From positions 62,001-126,000 of the forward strand of contig DASVWI010000018.1 of NCBI GenBank assembly GCA_036389675.1: DNA of 64,000 nucleotides, read 5' to 3'. A program made the position numbers and the translations under genes. This document shows, one piece after another, positions 35,370-43,764 of the stretch. The stretch's first letter is position 1; every line of letters begins with the position of its first letter. The DNA comes from DASQYE01 sp036389675. Its GTDB lineage: Bacteria; Acidobacteriota; Blastocatellia; Pyrinomonadales; Pyrinomonadaceae. The notes under the pieces were generated by a model. The model ran no database searches and was not told where the DNA came from. It was given only the letters and a program-made list of their open reading frames with translations.

Positions 35370-37331
35370 TCAATACTTCTTCCAGTTGGTCGCGAAATTG
35401 CCCGGGCGGCGCTGCACAAATTGCCTGCGCGGAGCCTCCGCCGGCGAAGCAATGGGCTGAGGCGTTTCCTCGGTCTTCGGCTCGGCCTGGGCCTGCTCCT
35501 GCGCCTGGATCTGCGCCTGAAGGCGTGCGGCGAGGACTTCAATATTCGGATTCAGGATGGCGCGGGCCGCCATCGCGTAGACTCGCACGTCCAGGGCCTC
35601 GTTACGCAACCCCGCTTTGACCTTCTGCCAGACTCTGACATTGCCATGCATCACAGGGCGCTCCGAGCGGAGCTGCTTGAAGTAATTCTCACCATAATAG
35701 ACGCGCTCGTCGTCTCCGGTGCGCTCCGTCGGGAAATGGCAATATCCGGGGCCGGGCTCGGGCACCATCAGATGATTGGCGAGGGCATCCTTGGCCGTCT
35801 CCGTGCCGATCGTGTAGAGCCGAACGGGAGGATACCCCTGGATCGTCGGTTTCAAGGGCGCCAGAGGCTTGCCAGGCGTGTTGGCGCCCTTAATGGCGAA
35901 GAAGCGGCGCCCGGCATGCTTGCGGCAGAACTTGTAGACCATCTGCGTGTGATGGCCGCCCGTATCGACCGCCACCGCGTCGATTCCTTTCTGCCCGCCC
36001 CACTCGCACTCGAATTTCTGAAGAAGATATGTCTCCAGTTGCTGCCAGACCTGGGCCTGCGCAGGATCGCCTTCAATGATGCGATAATCTAATGACCAGG
36101 ACTCCTCATCCAGACCCCAGCCGACGATTTCCACTTCGAGGCGGTTGCCCTGTACGTCTACGCCAGCGGTTAGAACGATAACCCCGAATGGAATATGGAG
36201 CTCATAAGCTTCGCGGCGATCCACAAGATCTTCGACGCTCGCCTGCTCCGTCCGATCTTCCCAGCCTTCAGCGAGCGACGTATTGACGAAGACTTTCAAA
36301 TCGTCCTGATTCTTTTTCGCTTCCCGAAAGTTCTGCGCCATCTCTCCCCAGGTGACAAAGGGGCTGAAGAGCTCGTTGATATAAAACCCCGCACGCCCCT
36401 GGCATGGCTTCTCTGCGCGCCAGGCGCCCCGCGCGAGCATCTCCTGCTTGTGCTCGTGCTCGATGACGCAGCCTTTGATGCAAACATAGTAAGCGTCAAG
36501 AATTGAGCCTTCGTCATCCCAGCGGATGTTGAAGTCTCCCTCCGCATTCTTCCAAGTGAGAGTCTGATACTCTCCGCAGTGCGGGCAGGGCACGAAATAT
36601 TTGCGCTTGTCGGAGTTCTCATACTCCAGCTCGATCGGCGAATAACGCGGAGTGTCGGGAGGGCTGCCTTTCGGTGGCTCCAGCCGGTCGCGTGGAGTCG
36701 AGACCTTGATGATCACTTTGCGTGACCGGAAAGTAACGGTGCGTTTTTCGGCCAGGCGCGCCGGGTCTCCCTCTTTGGTCGGCTGGAATGCGTCGCGCTC
36801 GTCCATCAACACCACACGGCGCGGTCTCGACGATAGTGTGGCAGGAGATGTGGCCCAGGCGATGGCGAGATGGCCGCCCGGGAAAGATTTACCCTCGATA
36901 GTGTTATTGGAATCCCGCATCTTGCCGTTTCCGACGAGCGCACGCAGTACGGGCGTGTCGCGGATCGTGGGTGTCAGGGACTCTTTTGACCATGCCTCGG
37001 CCTTGCCCTCGTTCTCGGCCACGAAGAGGATCGGGCAGGGCTCGATGTGAATGAAATAGCCAAGGACGTTGTTGATGAATTCGGAGCCGCCCACCTGTGA
37101 CGATTTGACGAAGATGATCTCGGTGATGCCGGGCTTGCCAACTGCGTTCATCAACTCCACCAGGTAGGGCACGACCTCGTTGCGCCAGCGGCCCGACTGG
37201 TCGGCCCGTTCGCGCGGAAGGTGCCTGTAATTCTCGGCCCATGCGCTCACCGACAGCGTGGCCAGCGGGATGGCCGTCTGCTTCGCTCGCCGGGAGATCG
37301 CGCCGACTCTGTCAGAGTTCTCGCCATTCAT
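35370..37331 (-). CDS. Terminase large subunit (GpA family)
   Basis: At 653 aa it fits lambda-type GpA. The ATPase has 'EIIFVKSSQVGGSEFINNVLGYF' (Walker A-like), 'PATLSSRPRRVVLMDERDAF' (Walker B) and 'STPRDRL'. A zinc-ribbon-like CPHC-CIKGC region sits about residue 250 ('KYFVPCPHCGEYQTLTW'). The nuclease half includes 'VLTAGVDVQGNRLEVEIVGWG' and 'AVDTGGHHTQMVYKFC'. It cuts and packages DNA. GpA-type enzymes usually give cohesive ends. It overlaps the small-subunit gene by 20 bp. Confidence 0.93.
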   Translation of the reverse strand: MNGENSDRVGAISRRAKQTAIPLATLSVSAWAENYRHLPRERADQSGRWRNEVVPYLVELMNAVGKPGITEIIFVKSSQVGGSEFINNVLGYFIHIEPCPILFVAENEGKAEAWSKESLTPTIRDTPVLRALVGNGKMRDSNNTIEGKSFPGGHLAIAWATSPATLSSRPRRVVLMDERDAFQPTKEGDPARLAEKRTVTFRSRKVIIKVSTPRDRLEPPKGSPPDTPRYSPIELEYENSDKRKYFVPCPHCGEYQTLTWKNAEGDFNIRWDDEGSILDAYYVCIKGCVIEHEHKQEMLARGAWRAEKPCQGRAGFYINELFSPFVTWGEMAQNFREAKKNQDDLKVFVNTSLAEGWEDRTEQASVEDLVDRREAYELHIPFGVIVLTAGVDVQGNRLEVEIVGWGLDEESWSLDYRIIEGDPAQAQVWQQLETYLLQKFECEWGGQKGIDAVAVDTGGHHTQMVYKFCRKHAGRRFFAIKGANTPGKPLAPLKPTIQGYPPVRLYTIGTETAKDALANHLMVPEPGPGYCHFPTERTGDDERVYYGENYFKQLRSERPVMHGNVRVWQKVKAGLRNEALDVRVYAMAARAILNPNIEVLAARLQAQIQAQEQAQAEPKTEETPQPIASPAEAPRRQFVQRRPGNFATNWKKY

Positions 37332-37764
37332 TGAGTATGCGTCCCAGATCGTGCTTCAGGATTTCCGAGATTTGCGCGGCGGACTCCGCTTTGTAGAGAT
37401 TCGAGGCGGCATCACGCGGGAACTGCGCGAGCAATCTGTTGTTGAGCCACTGATATTCTTTAACGAACTGGCTCTCGACCTCATGGACAGAAACGTATTC
37501 ACCGCGCTCGACCGCAAGCTCGTGTTCCTTCAATTTCGCCTCAGCCTGCGTCTTACGAAGCTTGGCCTCGTCCATTTCCTTATCAGCGCCGACAAGGAGA
37601 GCAGGAAGGGCGTGCTTGAGCGCGTAGAGCTTCTCTTTACGGGTCTCTTTGGTGATGGGTACCTCCGCCAGACGCTTGGTGACGGTGGCGCGGTCGAGCC
37701 CCGAAAGTCGAGCCAACGCAGAGAGGGAAAATGTCAGATCTTCTGGTTTAGCTTTTGTTTCCAT
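37312..37764 (-). CDS. Terminase small subunit-like protein
   Basis: The 150-aa protein has an N-terminal helix-turn-helix ('FSLSALARLSGLDRATVTKRLAEV') followed by a long helix ('EAKLKEHELAVERGEYVSVHEVESQFVKEYQWL'). This is the plan of Nu1-type small terminases that recognise cos/pac DNA. It lies directly upstream of, and overlaps, the GpA gene. Confidence 0.85.
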   Translation of the reverse strand: METKAKPEDLTFSLSALARLSGLDRATVTKRLAEVPITKETRKEKLYALKHALPALLVGADKEMDEAKLRKTQAEAKLKEHELAVERGEYVSVHEVESQFVKEYQWLNNRLLAQFPRDAASNLYKAESAAQISEILKHDLGRILNEWREL

Positions 37765-37766
37765 CT

Positions 37767-38348
37767 CTATTTTGCCGTTTCCAGCGCTTTCCTGAGATTT
37801 TCGAAGAAGATTTTGCCGAGCCGCTGCTCGACCGTCTTCATAGTGGGCTCGATGACTGTGGACTCACGCCTGATGCTCACTCTTTTCTCTAATCCGTAGA
37901 GCGGGACGAGCAATTTCCCGACTCTCTGGAAGAGCACAGGCCCACGACGGGTCTTAATGACAAAGGCATTGACCAGATTCCGAGGCTTCAGGCTGCTGGG
38001 AATGATCTGGCGTGGGTTGGGACGCGCATTTCGGGTCGGGACGGCGATATTTTGAGAGTGATGAGGTATCTTGTCCTCACCGGTCTCGTGCGGACGGAGC
38101 CAGTAGGCATCCGTTTTGACTGCAGATTGAAGATTCTCCTTTGTCGCAGGCTCGATATGGACGCCATAACGGTTCGAGGGCAGATACCAGTTATTCCGGG
38201 TGATGAAATGCTCTTGAATGGCCTCTATCGAGGCGGATTGAGCCTCTTTCGCCACGTCCGTGAGGGTCTTAGCAGTAGCGAACCGGATTTGTTTGTCGAG
38301 CGACAATAGTTTTTCGACATCACTAGAGACTTCGGTCGTGATTTCCAT
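37767..38348 (-). CDS. Minor tail / HK97 gp10-like protein (probable)
   Basis: The 193-aa protein has 'TAKTLTDVAKEAQSASIEAIQEHFITRNNWYLPSNRYGVHIEPA', like tail-completion proteins with an N-terminal helix and a beta core, though it lies upstream of the terminase rather than near the tail genes. 'EKRVSIRRESTVIEPTMKTVEQRLGKIFFENLRKAL' forms a C-terminal helix. Position is odd, so the role is tentative. Confidence 0.55.
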   Translation of the reverse strand: MEITTEVSSDVEKLLSLDKQIRFATAKTLTDVAKEAQSASIEAIQEHFITRNNWYLPSNRYGVHIEPATKENLQSAVKTDAYWLRPHETGEDKIPHHSQNIAVPTRNARPNPRQIIPSSLKPRNLVNAFVIKTRRGPVLFQRVGKLLVPLYGLEKRVSIRRESTVIEPTMKTVEQRLGKIFFENLRKALETAK

Positions 38349-38361
38349 AATTTACAACTGA

Positions 38362-39543
38362 TCATCGCAACTCATTACAGCTATAAATGGTCGTCGCCTG
38401 CGCGCCGTTCCACAAGTTGGGCTTCCCATACAATTTCAAGCTCACTTCTGAGGGGTTTTCAGCATAAGCACAAATATGTTTTGTGATATTGAAGAGAATT
38501 CTTCGCTCGGGGTACACGGGGACATTCAGCTCAGTGAGCGACCAGTTATTAGGACTGATCACAGGCTTTCCCGTCGACGGGCTTATCTGGACATGGGACT
38601 GAATCGCAGGAGGTAGATGCTCTCTCACTGATTCGCTGAAGTAGATCGCTCCTCCCGCGACATTCCCGGAGTAAAGAGTTGACGATAGATATGAATCCCA
38701 CAGACCGAAGAAGCTGAAGATTGGCATAATGGCGAAGAGAATGACCGCCAATGCATGAAAGCCCAGGCGTTTTGGCAGCAAAATTTCTCGCATTGAAATG
38801 TTATTAGCCTGCCAGAATAAGATGAGCACAAAGCTTGCCATCGCGATATTCCACGGCCAGATGACGCTATTACGCTTGACTGGAATGAACAATAGAAGAA
38901 TGAACAGATGCTGCAGCAGGGCCAGCCAGACTGATAGCTTTCTGAACCTGCGCGTGAGAAGACCGATGCCGATAGAGGCTTCAACGATCGCAGCTGAAAT
39001 AATCAAAAACCTTGGAGTTATATCAACAACTCCGAAGACGAATTTTAAATACGGGTTGACGAGGGATGGAAAGAGCTTATTAATGAAAGTAAAATTGAGC
39101 TTCTGCACTCCGCTCCACACGTAGATGCTGGCCACGATCACACGACATGCATTGAGCAGTGCCCTCTGCCCCACTTCATCAGAGCTATTCCACGAGTAAA
39201 AGCACATCGCGGCGAGCATAAAAACATACTGATAAACCCACGGTTGCCAGCGTGCTTGATCAGTCAGGCCCAGAAGCACAATCAGGAAAAGGAACGCGGC
39301 GATATAAATTCGGGGACGTGCTGCCAACGCGATAAGAATTAAGAGAGCGATCAGTGAAATGAATAGAATGTAATCGAACGGGAAAGGCGCAACCGGCAGC
39401 CAGTCCGCCACCGGGCTCAAAGGGAAACTCCGCGATGATACCCACAGCTTAATAGACAGTAAAAATCCACTGATCAAAGCCAGTGGTAAGAGAATCTTGA
39501 GGAATAAGACTCTTCTGCTGCCATAGCTATCAGCTTCAATCAT
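38362..39543 (-). CDS. Polytopic membrane protein (HTTM/DoxX-like), phage cargo
   Basis: The 393-aa protein has about eight transmembrane segments between residues 12 and 285. It includes 'ASIYVWSGVQKLN' and 'FGVVDITPRFLIISAAIVEASIGIGLL', a pattern I associate with HTTM/DoxX-type membrane proteins, and a soluble C-terminal part (about 300-393) with two Cys near the end. No phage structural role is plausible. It is inserted in the late operon as cargo, between tail/terminase and lysis genes. Confidence 0.6.
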   Translation of the reverse strand: MIEADSYGSRRVLFLKILLPLALISGFLLSIKLWVSSRSFPLSPVADWLPVAPFPFDYILFISLIALLILIALAARPRIYIAAFLFLIVLLGLTDQARWQPWVYQYVFMLAAMCFYSWNSSDEVGQRALLNACRVIVASIYVWSGVQKLNFTFINKLFPSLVNPYLKFVFGVVDITPRFLIISAAIVEASIGIGLLTRRFRKLSVWLALLQHLFILLLFIPVKRNSVIWPWNIAMASFVLILFWQANNISMREILLPKRLGFHALAVILFAIMPIFSFFGLWDSYLSSTLYSGNVAGGAIYFSESVREHLPPAIQSHVQISPSTGKPVISPNNWSLTELNVPVYPERRILFNITKHICAYAENPSEVSLKLYGKPNLWNGAQATTIYSCNELR

Positions 39544-39573
39544 ACGATGCGCCTCAAAATTCCTGCTTCTTAA

Positions 39574-40689
39574 CTAAAACGCCACCCAGGTTGTGCCGTT
39601 GTAATAATTCATCTGGTGCGTCGTCGTATTGTAAATCTGCAACCCCTCTGGCGGGGAGGAAATGGCATCTCGCTGCGTAGTCGTCATTCTGGGAGGTAGG
39701 AAACCCTGCGTAGTGGAATCGATCTGCACTTTGGCCGCCGCGTCGTTGGTAGTCACACCGACACCCAGCTTGCCTTCGATATAATTTCTTGCAGTGGCAC
39801 CAGCGGAAAAGAAGTTGTAGGCGTTCGATGAATAGCTTGACCAATCAGTCAGATAGACGCCGTACAGATTCGTGATGCTACCGCCGCCTGATTGAGTGAT
39901 TGCTCGGGTGTAGTATCCATAAGCGGTAGTGATAACCGAGCCTGACCCGGTGTTTGTGATCACGGATTGGTAGCCGTACCAGAGAGGAATCGCCCCCCCT
40001 CCAGTATTGGAAATGCTTGCTTGAACTCCACGACCATCTGAGAGAGTTCCGGTACTGGAATTAAGCACCTGGCTCTGAAGACCTATTCCGGTCGTGACTG
40101 TGGCCGTGCTGCTGTTTTTGAGGATGATATTAACCCCTCTGGCTGTGGTGATAGGCCCCGCGGCTTTATTCTCAACATTAAAAAGCCCACCCATAACACT
40201 GGAAATGGTCGCTCCGCTATTGTGCTCAAGGTAGCCGTAGACAGGAATTAGCTGATTAGTAAAGGACGAAGTATCCCCGGATGCTGTGTAGACGGAGCCA
40301 AGCAGGGCAGCATACTGGCTATTACTTGACGATGACGGTCGAGCATCAACTCTTGAATGAATTCCCAAGCTGAAGGCCTTCGTTGGATCAGTGAATGATT
40401 CTCGAAAAGTGCCGATGGTCTGGGCGCTAAGCGCGTTTGCACCCACCCTATCATCTATCACTCCAGCCCCTCCGAATGCGCTATGCCCGGTAACAATCGG
40501 CATGCCCTTCAACGTGATTTGCTTGCCCGAGGGCGTAATGAGATCAATGGCCCCACCCGCATTGACTCTCACGCGCCCGCCGTCGCGGCCTATGCGGTCT
40601 GCCTCCTGCGCCGTCGGTTTGACCTGCGCGACCCCCACCACACTGCAGAAACACAACAACAAAACCATAAAGGCTATTCTTCCGTTCAT
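39574..40689 (-). CDS. Exported fibre-like protein with beta repeats
   Basis: From ATG 40689 (GGAGAG just upstream) the 371-aa protein starts with a signal peptide (hydrophobic 7-18, cleavage near 'GVA-QV'). It then has Ser/Thr/Gly-rich beta repeats of the form 'itt.yGvy.' ('SVITTAYGYYTRAITQSGGG'). The C-terminus, 'GFLPPRMTTTQRDAISSPPEGLQIYNTTTHQMNYYNGTTWVAF', matches the C-terminal motif of many phage and bacteroidete fibre or adhesin proteins. A Sec signal is abnormal for a virion protein, so a host-surface role in the lysogen is possible. Confidence 0.7.
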   Translation of the reverse strand: MNGRIAFMVLLLCFCSVVGVAQVKPTAQEADRIGRDGGRVRVNAGGAIDLITPSGKQITLKGMPIVTGHSAFGGAGVIDDRVGANALSAQTIGTFRESFTDPTKAFSLGIHSRVDARPSSSSNSQYAALLGSVYTASGDTSSFTNQLIPVYGYLEHNSGATISSVMGGLFNVENKAAGPITTARGVNIILKNSSTATVTTGIGLQSQVLNSSTGTLSDGRGVQASISNTGGGAIPLWYGYQSVITNTGSGSVITTAYGYYTRAITQSGGGSITNLYGVYLTDWSSYSSNAYNFFSAGATARNYIEGKLGVGVTTNDAAAKVQIDSTTQGFLPPRMTTTQRDAISSPPEGLQIYNTTTHQMNYYNGTTWVAF

Positions 40690-40711
40690 TTCTCTCCACC
40701 CCTCTTCTGAC

Positions 40712-41314
40712 TCAGATCCACTCCTCGCGTGGAACACTTAAAAAAGCCTCAACAATCAGCGGGTCGAACTGGGTCTCGCTCCCCTCGCGAATCTCATGAG
40801 CGGCCACGGCATAGGGCTCGCCCTTCCGGTAACACCGATCACAGGTAATCGCATCGAAGGCATCCGCCACCTGCACAATTCTTGCTTCAATAGTGATCTG
40901 CAGCTCTCGCAAACCACTCGGATAGCCTGAGCCATCCCACATCTCGTGATGCTGATCAGGAATGAGGCACGCCCCTTCCGGGAAGCCCAGAGCGCGCAGC
41001 ATATTTGCGCCCCGCCAGACGTGCACGCGCATCTTTTCCCACTCTTCCTCCGTCAACCTTCCGGGCTTGCACAGCACGTTATCCGTCACAGCGATCTTCC
41101 CGATGTCATGGAGCAGGGCTCCATACTTGAGATCACGCATGAGCACCGGTGAGAGCTTCAGTTCGCGGCCCAGGCGCAGAGAGTACCGCGCCACGCGCTC
41201 GGCGTGTGCTGCGGTCTCCTCGCTCTTTGCATGGAGGGCGATGATCAATGCCGCCGCCTGTGCATGAAGGAGGCGAGCGGGTTGAGCCTCGTCGAGGTGA
41301 AAACTGGATTTCAT
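40712..41314 (-). CDS. HD-GYP-type phosphodiesterase in the phage late operon
   Basis: The roughly 200-aa protein (ATG 41314; a TTG start at 41356 is also possible) is a stand-alone HD-GYP domain: 'HAERVARYSLRLGRELKL', 'LLHDIGKIAV' (HD metal site), 'IPDQHHEMWDGSGYPSGL' (the HHExxDGxGYP signature) and 'IVQVADAFDAITCDRCYR'. HD-GYP enzymes hydrolyse c-di-GMP; some cleave 3'3'-cGAMP. It lies in the late operon between fibre-like and holin-like genes. It has no sensor domain. Confidence 0.88.
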   Translation of the reverse strand: MKSSFHLDEAQPARLLHAQAAALIIALHAKSEETAAHAERVARYSLRLGRELKLSPVLMRDLKYGALLHDIGKIAVTDNVLCKPGRLTEEEWEKMRVHVWRGANMLRALGFPEGACLIPDQHHEMWDGSGYPSGLRELQITIEARIVQVADAFDAITCDRCYRKGEPYAVAAHEIREGSETQFDPLIVEAFLSVPREEWI

Positions 41315-41378
41315 CGAATTGGCGGCCCTGAAAAGCCCTGATAAAACAGAATGCAAAAGAGATAGTCGATGATGTCAT

Positions 41379-41621
41379 TCATGAGCGTCGCTTTGTGCGC
41401 GGCTTCTGGCCACGGCGTTCATACCGCCACTTGAGATAGTCGAAGCCCGTCCGCAATAAAGCCGCGAAGATGCCGACGATGATCGTGCCCAGGAACGCGG
41501 CCTGCCCCTGCGTCATATCGCCGAGCCAGGCCGAGACCGCCTGCGACGCGCTCACGATCAGGCCCGAAAATAAACTGAAACACATGATCGTGACGGTGCC
41601 AGCGAGGCCTCCACCCTGCAT
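41379..41621 (-). CDS. Holin-like small membrane protein
   Basis: The 80-aa protein has two transmembrane segments (about residues 8-28 and 38-55) and a highly basic C-terminus (KWRYERRGQKPRTKRRS). The ATG at 41621 has AGGAAAGGG 8 nt upstream; longer in-frame starts overlap the neighbouring gene. Size, topology and location fit a phage holin; no functional motif exists. Confidence 0.65.
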   Translation of the reverse strand: MQGGGLAGTVTIMCFSLFSGLIVSASQAVSAWLGDMTQGQAAFLGTIIVGIFAALLRTGFDYLKWRYERRGQKPRTKRRS

Positions 41622-41653
41622 TGTCGTTACCCTTTCCTGCATCGTTGGCTCTT

Positions 41654-42310
41654 TCAGTTTTGCGGAGGCGGCAAAGCGGCCTGCACTACTCGGAGCGAGC
41701 TGTTGGCTATCCGAATGCGCGAAAGCCATTTGTTGAATTTCTGTCGCCCGCGCTCCGTCTTGAACTTGATAATGTCCTGGTCTTCGAGACGAGAAAGGAT
41801 GCGAACGCTTTCGTCAATCGCGACCTGCAACAGCTCACGCTTGGCCCGCGGTGTCAGCGACTCGTAATTGACCAGCGAAAGGTTGAACACATGCGCCGAC
41901 GATTCCAGCTCTGAGAAGATGGAATTAACCATGTCAGCCGTCTCCGGAGTCATGTCTCCGCTTCTGACCATGTCGCCCGTCGAGCGCTGCGCCTCCTGAG
42001 CAACAACCTCTATGGACCCACTGGCTATTTGAAGTTGTGACTTAGTACAGGCGACGGAAATCCCTGCGAGCATCACGACGGCTGCCAGCAGCATGCTGGT
42101 GACAATCTTACTTTTCATGTTTTCTCCTGAAGGTTTGGGTTTGGGTGAATCGCTATCTTTGGCCCGGTGAAGGCCCCAGGCGACGAGTAAGAAGACAATG
42201 CCGTCACGCACCTCCGGCGGCAGTTCGACGCCATAGCGGGCGGCGATCCGCGTCACAATGAAAGCCAGGATGACGGCCAGAGCGGTTTTGCTTGTGCGTG
42301 GGTCTCTCAC
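41654..42310 (-). CDS. Membrane/lipoprotein gene with internal in-frame start
   Basis: The full ORF is 218 aa: one hydrophobic N-terminal segment (about 8-22), another around 38-46, then a Pro/Lys linker. At codon 65 there is a second ATG (42118) with AGGAG 6 nt upstream that begins a lipoprotein-like signal (KSKIVTSMLLAAVVMLAGIS, then VAC). Both forms may be made; the short form (154 aa, helical) would be anchored by Cys if the lipobox is used. The location next to the holin-like gene fits a spanin or lysis accessory. Confidence 0.6.
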   Translation of the reverse strand: MRDPRTSKTALAVILAFIVTRIAARYGVELPPEVRDGIVFLLVAWGLHRAKDSDSPKPKPSGENMKSKIVTSMLLAAVVMLAGISVACTKSQLQIASGSIEVVAQEAQRSTGDMVRSGDMTPETADMVNSIFSELESSAHVFNLSLVNYESLTPRAKRELLQVAIDESVRILSRLEDQDIIKFKTERGRQKFNKWLSRIRIANSSLRVVQAALPPPQN

Positions 42311-42421
42311 GGTTGCGCTTGTCTCCTGAGATTGATCGGCAGGCCGGGCCTGCTCGATTTCAGAGACTAACGCAGCTCAGAGAGGTATTTTGGAAGAAGG
42401 AATTGAACGCGCTGTCAGACT

Positions 42422-42928
42422 TCAGTCTTCGTCCGCTTCGAATGAACGACCTGGCCCGTAACACATGGTGAAGTCGGAGCCCGCGGGGGTATGGTAGGGC
42501 TTATAGAGCATTCGTGGCTTTCCACCACGTCCACCTTCGGACTGGTTGAACTCTTTTTCCTGTTTGATGAGGGGGATCCGAAGTAGTTCATCCAGAATTG
42601 GCTCGACGACGGCGCGAGACAGGCCCGTCTGGTCGCAGATGTCTTCGATCACCCAGCAGCCCTGCTCGTCGATGGCAAGAAAGACCAGGTCGCGATCCTT
42701 CGAGCGGTTCGACTCGCTAATGCGTTTGGCGCGGTCAATCGCCTCCTGGAGAATCTCCGAGAACTCCGCCTCGGTGAATTTGTCTTGGAGAAACATCAGT
42801 TGTTGTGTGAGATCGAGAGCGCGCTTGCGTTTCGCCTTCGAGATACGCTCTCTCTTCCATCCTGAGATGCTGGCGGGCTCACCACTCTCGGAAGGCCGCG
42901 GGGGAAGCTTTCTTTTCGGTAATGCCAT
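42422..42928 (-). CDS. Winged-helix-like regulator heading the late operon (candidate)
   Basis: The 168-aa protein has a basic N-terminal stretch ('KRERISKAKRKRALDL'). It then has a helix-turn-helix/wing segment 'GCWVIEDICDQTGLSRAVVEPILDELLRIPLIKQ', with a Gly-rich wing ('SEGGRGGKPRMLYKPYHTP'). It is the first gene of the leftward late operon and follows an 18-bp palindrome. A role in late-gene control is inferred from position and DNA-binding features, not from a known family. Confidence 0.6.
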   Translation of the reverse strand: MALPKRKLPPRPSESGEPASISGWKRERISKAKRKRALDLTQQLMFLQDKFTEAEFSEILQEAIDRAKRISESNRSKDRDLVFLAIDEQGCWVIEDICDQTGLSRAVVEPILDELLRIPLIKQEKEFNQSEGGRGGKPRMLYKPYHTPAGSDFTMCYGPGRSFEADED

Positions 42929-42955
42929 GTTAGTGCAGAAGGGGTTGATTGTTTG

Positions 42956-42973
42956 AACGAGTGCGCACTCGTT
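42956..42973. promoter_or_regulatory. 18-bp perfect palindrome upstream of the late operon
   Basis: AACGAGTGC (42956-42964) is directly followed by its inverted complement GCACTCGTT (42965-42973), 28 bp before the ATG of the 42422-42928 gene. This is a plausible operator or activator site. Confidence 0.6.
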
Positions 42974-43764
42974 TACTGATCAAAGACAATACCACGGCCA
43001 AAAGAGGTAATTCCGCGTAAGGAAATTCAGGAGCGCCCCTTCGCCCGCGAGGACGTTATGAATGAGGGTGAGTGGCTACCGGGTTTGGCAGTGCCGGGCC
43101 AGCTTCAGCCAGTACAGATGAAAACATAAATTGAATCTATTAAAAGTACCGCACACTTCCTGCATCTGTTGATGATGACAATAAATTCCTAAAAACTGGA
43201 GACCCCGTGCGCTTGACTGCGTCACCCTCAACTTGAAAGCTTCGGGGAAGGACCCAAAGGTCTCAAGGTGTTTGTACACTTAATTTCTTGACATTACATT
43301 ATTTTGAGAATATTGTGCCCCCGCTTTAGTAGTTATTTCCTTACCATTGAAGGTAATCGAGAGCCTTACTTTCACTAGCTCCCTCTGTGCCCAATACATT
43401 CTTTAGTTAATCGGTAGGGCTGTATTAACATGCATAAACACTGGCCTCACCATATCCAAAGATTTCTCACCGCGAGTCCAAATAAGAATACCGACACGAT
43501 TGGGCTAGATGAGTTAGAAGCAATATTCAAAGATAATCAACCCCCACTCATATCTTAACCTCACAACTTATTGAGAGTTTATTAGCCCTAGTGAGTTTAG
43601 TACACGTATAACCTATAAAAGAAATGGCACCTAATTCTGTAACATTGATGCTTTACTGAGGAATCTTTCAGAAGATGTGTGATTAGACGGCGAAACGGGC
43701 GTAATCCATATCGGCTATTAGTACATCTAATAGTAGTTAGGTCGCTGTTGGTATCGAGAATTGT
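42974..43764. other. AT-rich gap between late operon and cassette array
   Basis: This stretch of about 790 bp has no convincing gene. Only short ORFs are present: 67 codons on the minus strand (43076-43279) and 42 codons on the plus strand. It is markedly AT-richer than the phage backbone. GTTAGGT at 43736-43742 fits the integron R-box consensus GTTRRRY just before the first cassette ORF, but a matching left half of an attC is not evident. Confidence 0.6.
43430..43558 (+). CDS. Possible 42-codon ORF in the AT-rich gap
   Basis: ATG 43430 to TAA 43558 encodes 'MHKHWPHHIQRFL...TIGLDELEAIFKDNQPPLIS'. There is no ribosome-binding site of note and no known family. It is listed because the 'LDELEAIF' segment looks protein-like. 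Confidence 0.2.
   Translation: MHKHWPHHIQRFLTASPNKNTDTIGLDELEAIFKDNQPPLIS

Noticed and set aside
34854..36092. Long plus-strand ORF (412 codons)
   Set aside because: Antisense to the terminase and head genes; no protein-like features.
17522..37764. Domesticated gene transfer agent instead of prophage
   Set aside because: Integrase, att repeats, origin, repressor and cargo are all present, so a mobile prophage is the better explanation.
43076..43279. 67-codon minus ORF in the AT-rich gap
   Set aside because: No ribosome-binding site, odd composition (Cys/His/Phe-rich) and no neighbours in operon; treated as chance.
43629..43742. A complete attC upstream of cassette 1
   Set aside because: Only the GTTAGGT R-like box is good; the left arm (ACCTAAT...) does not pair convincingly.
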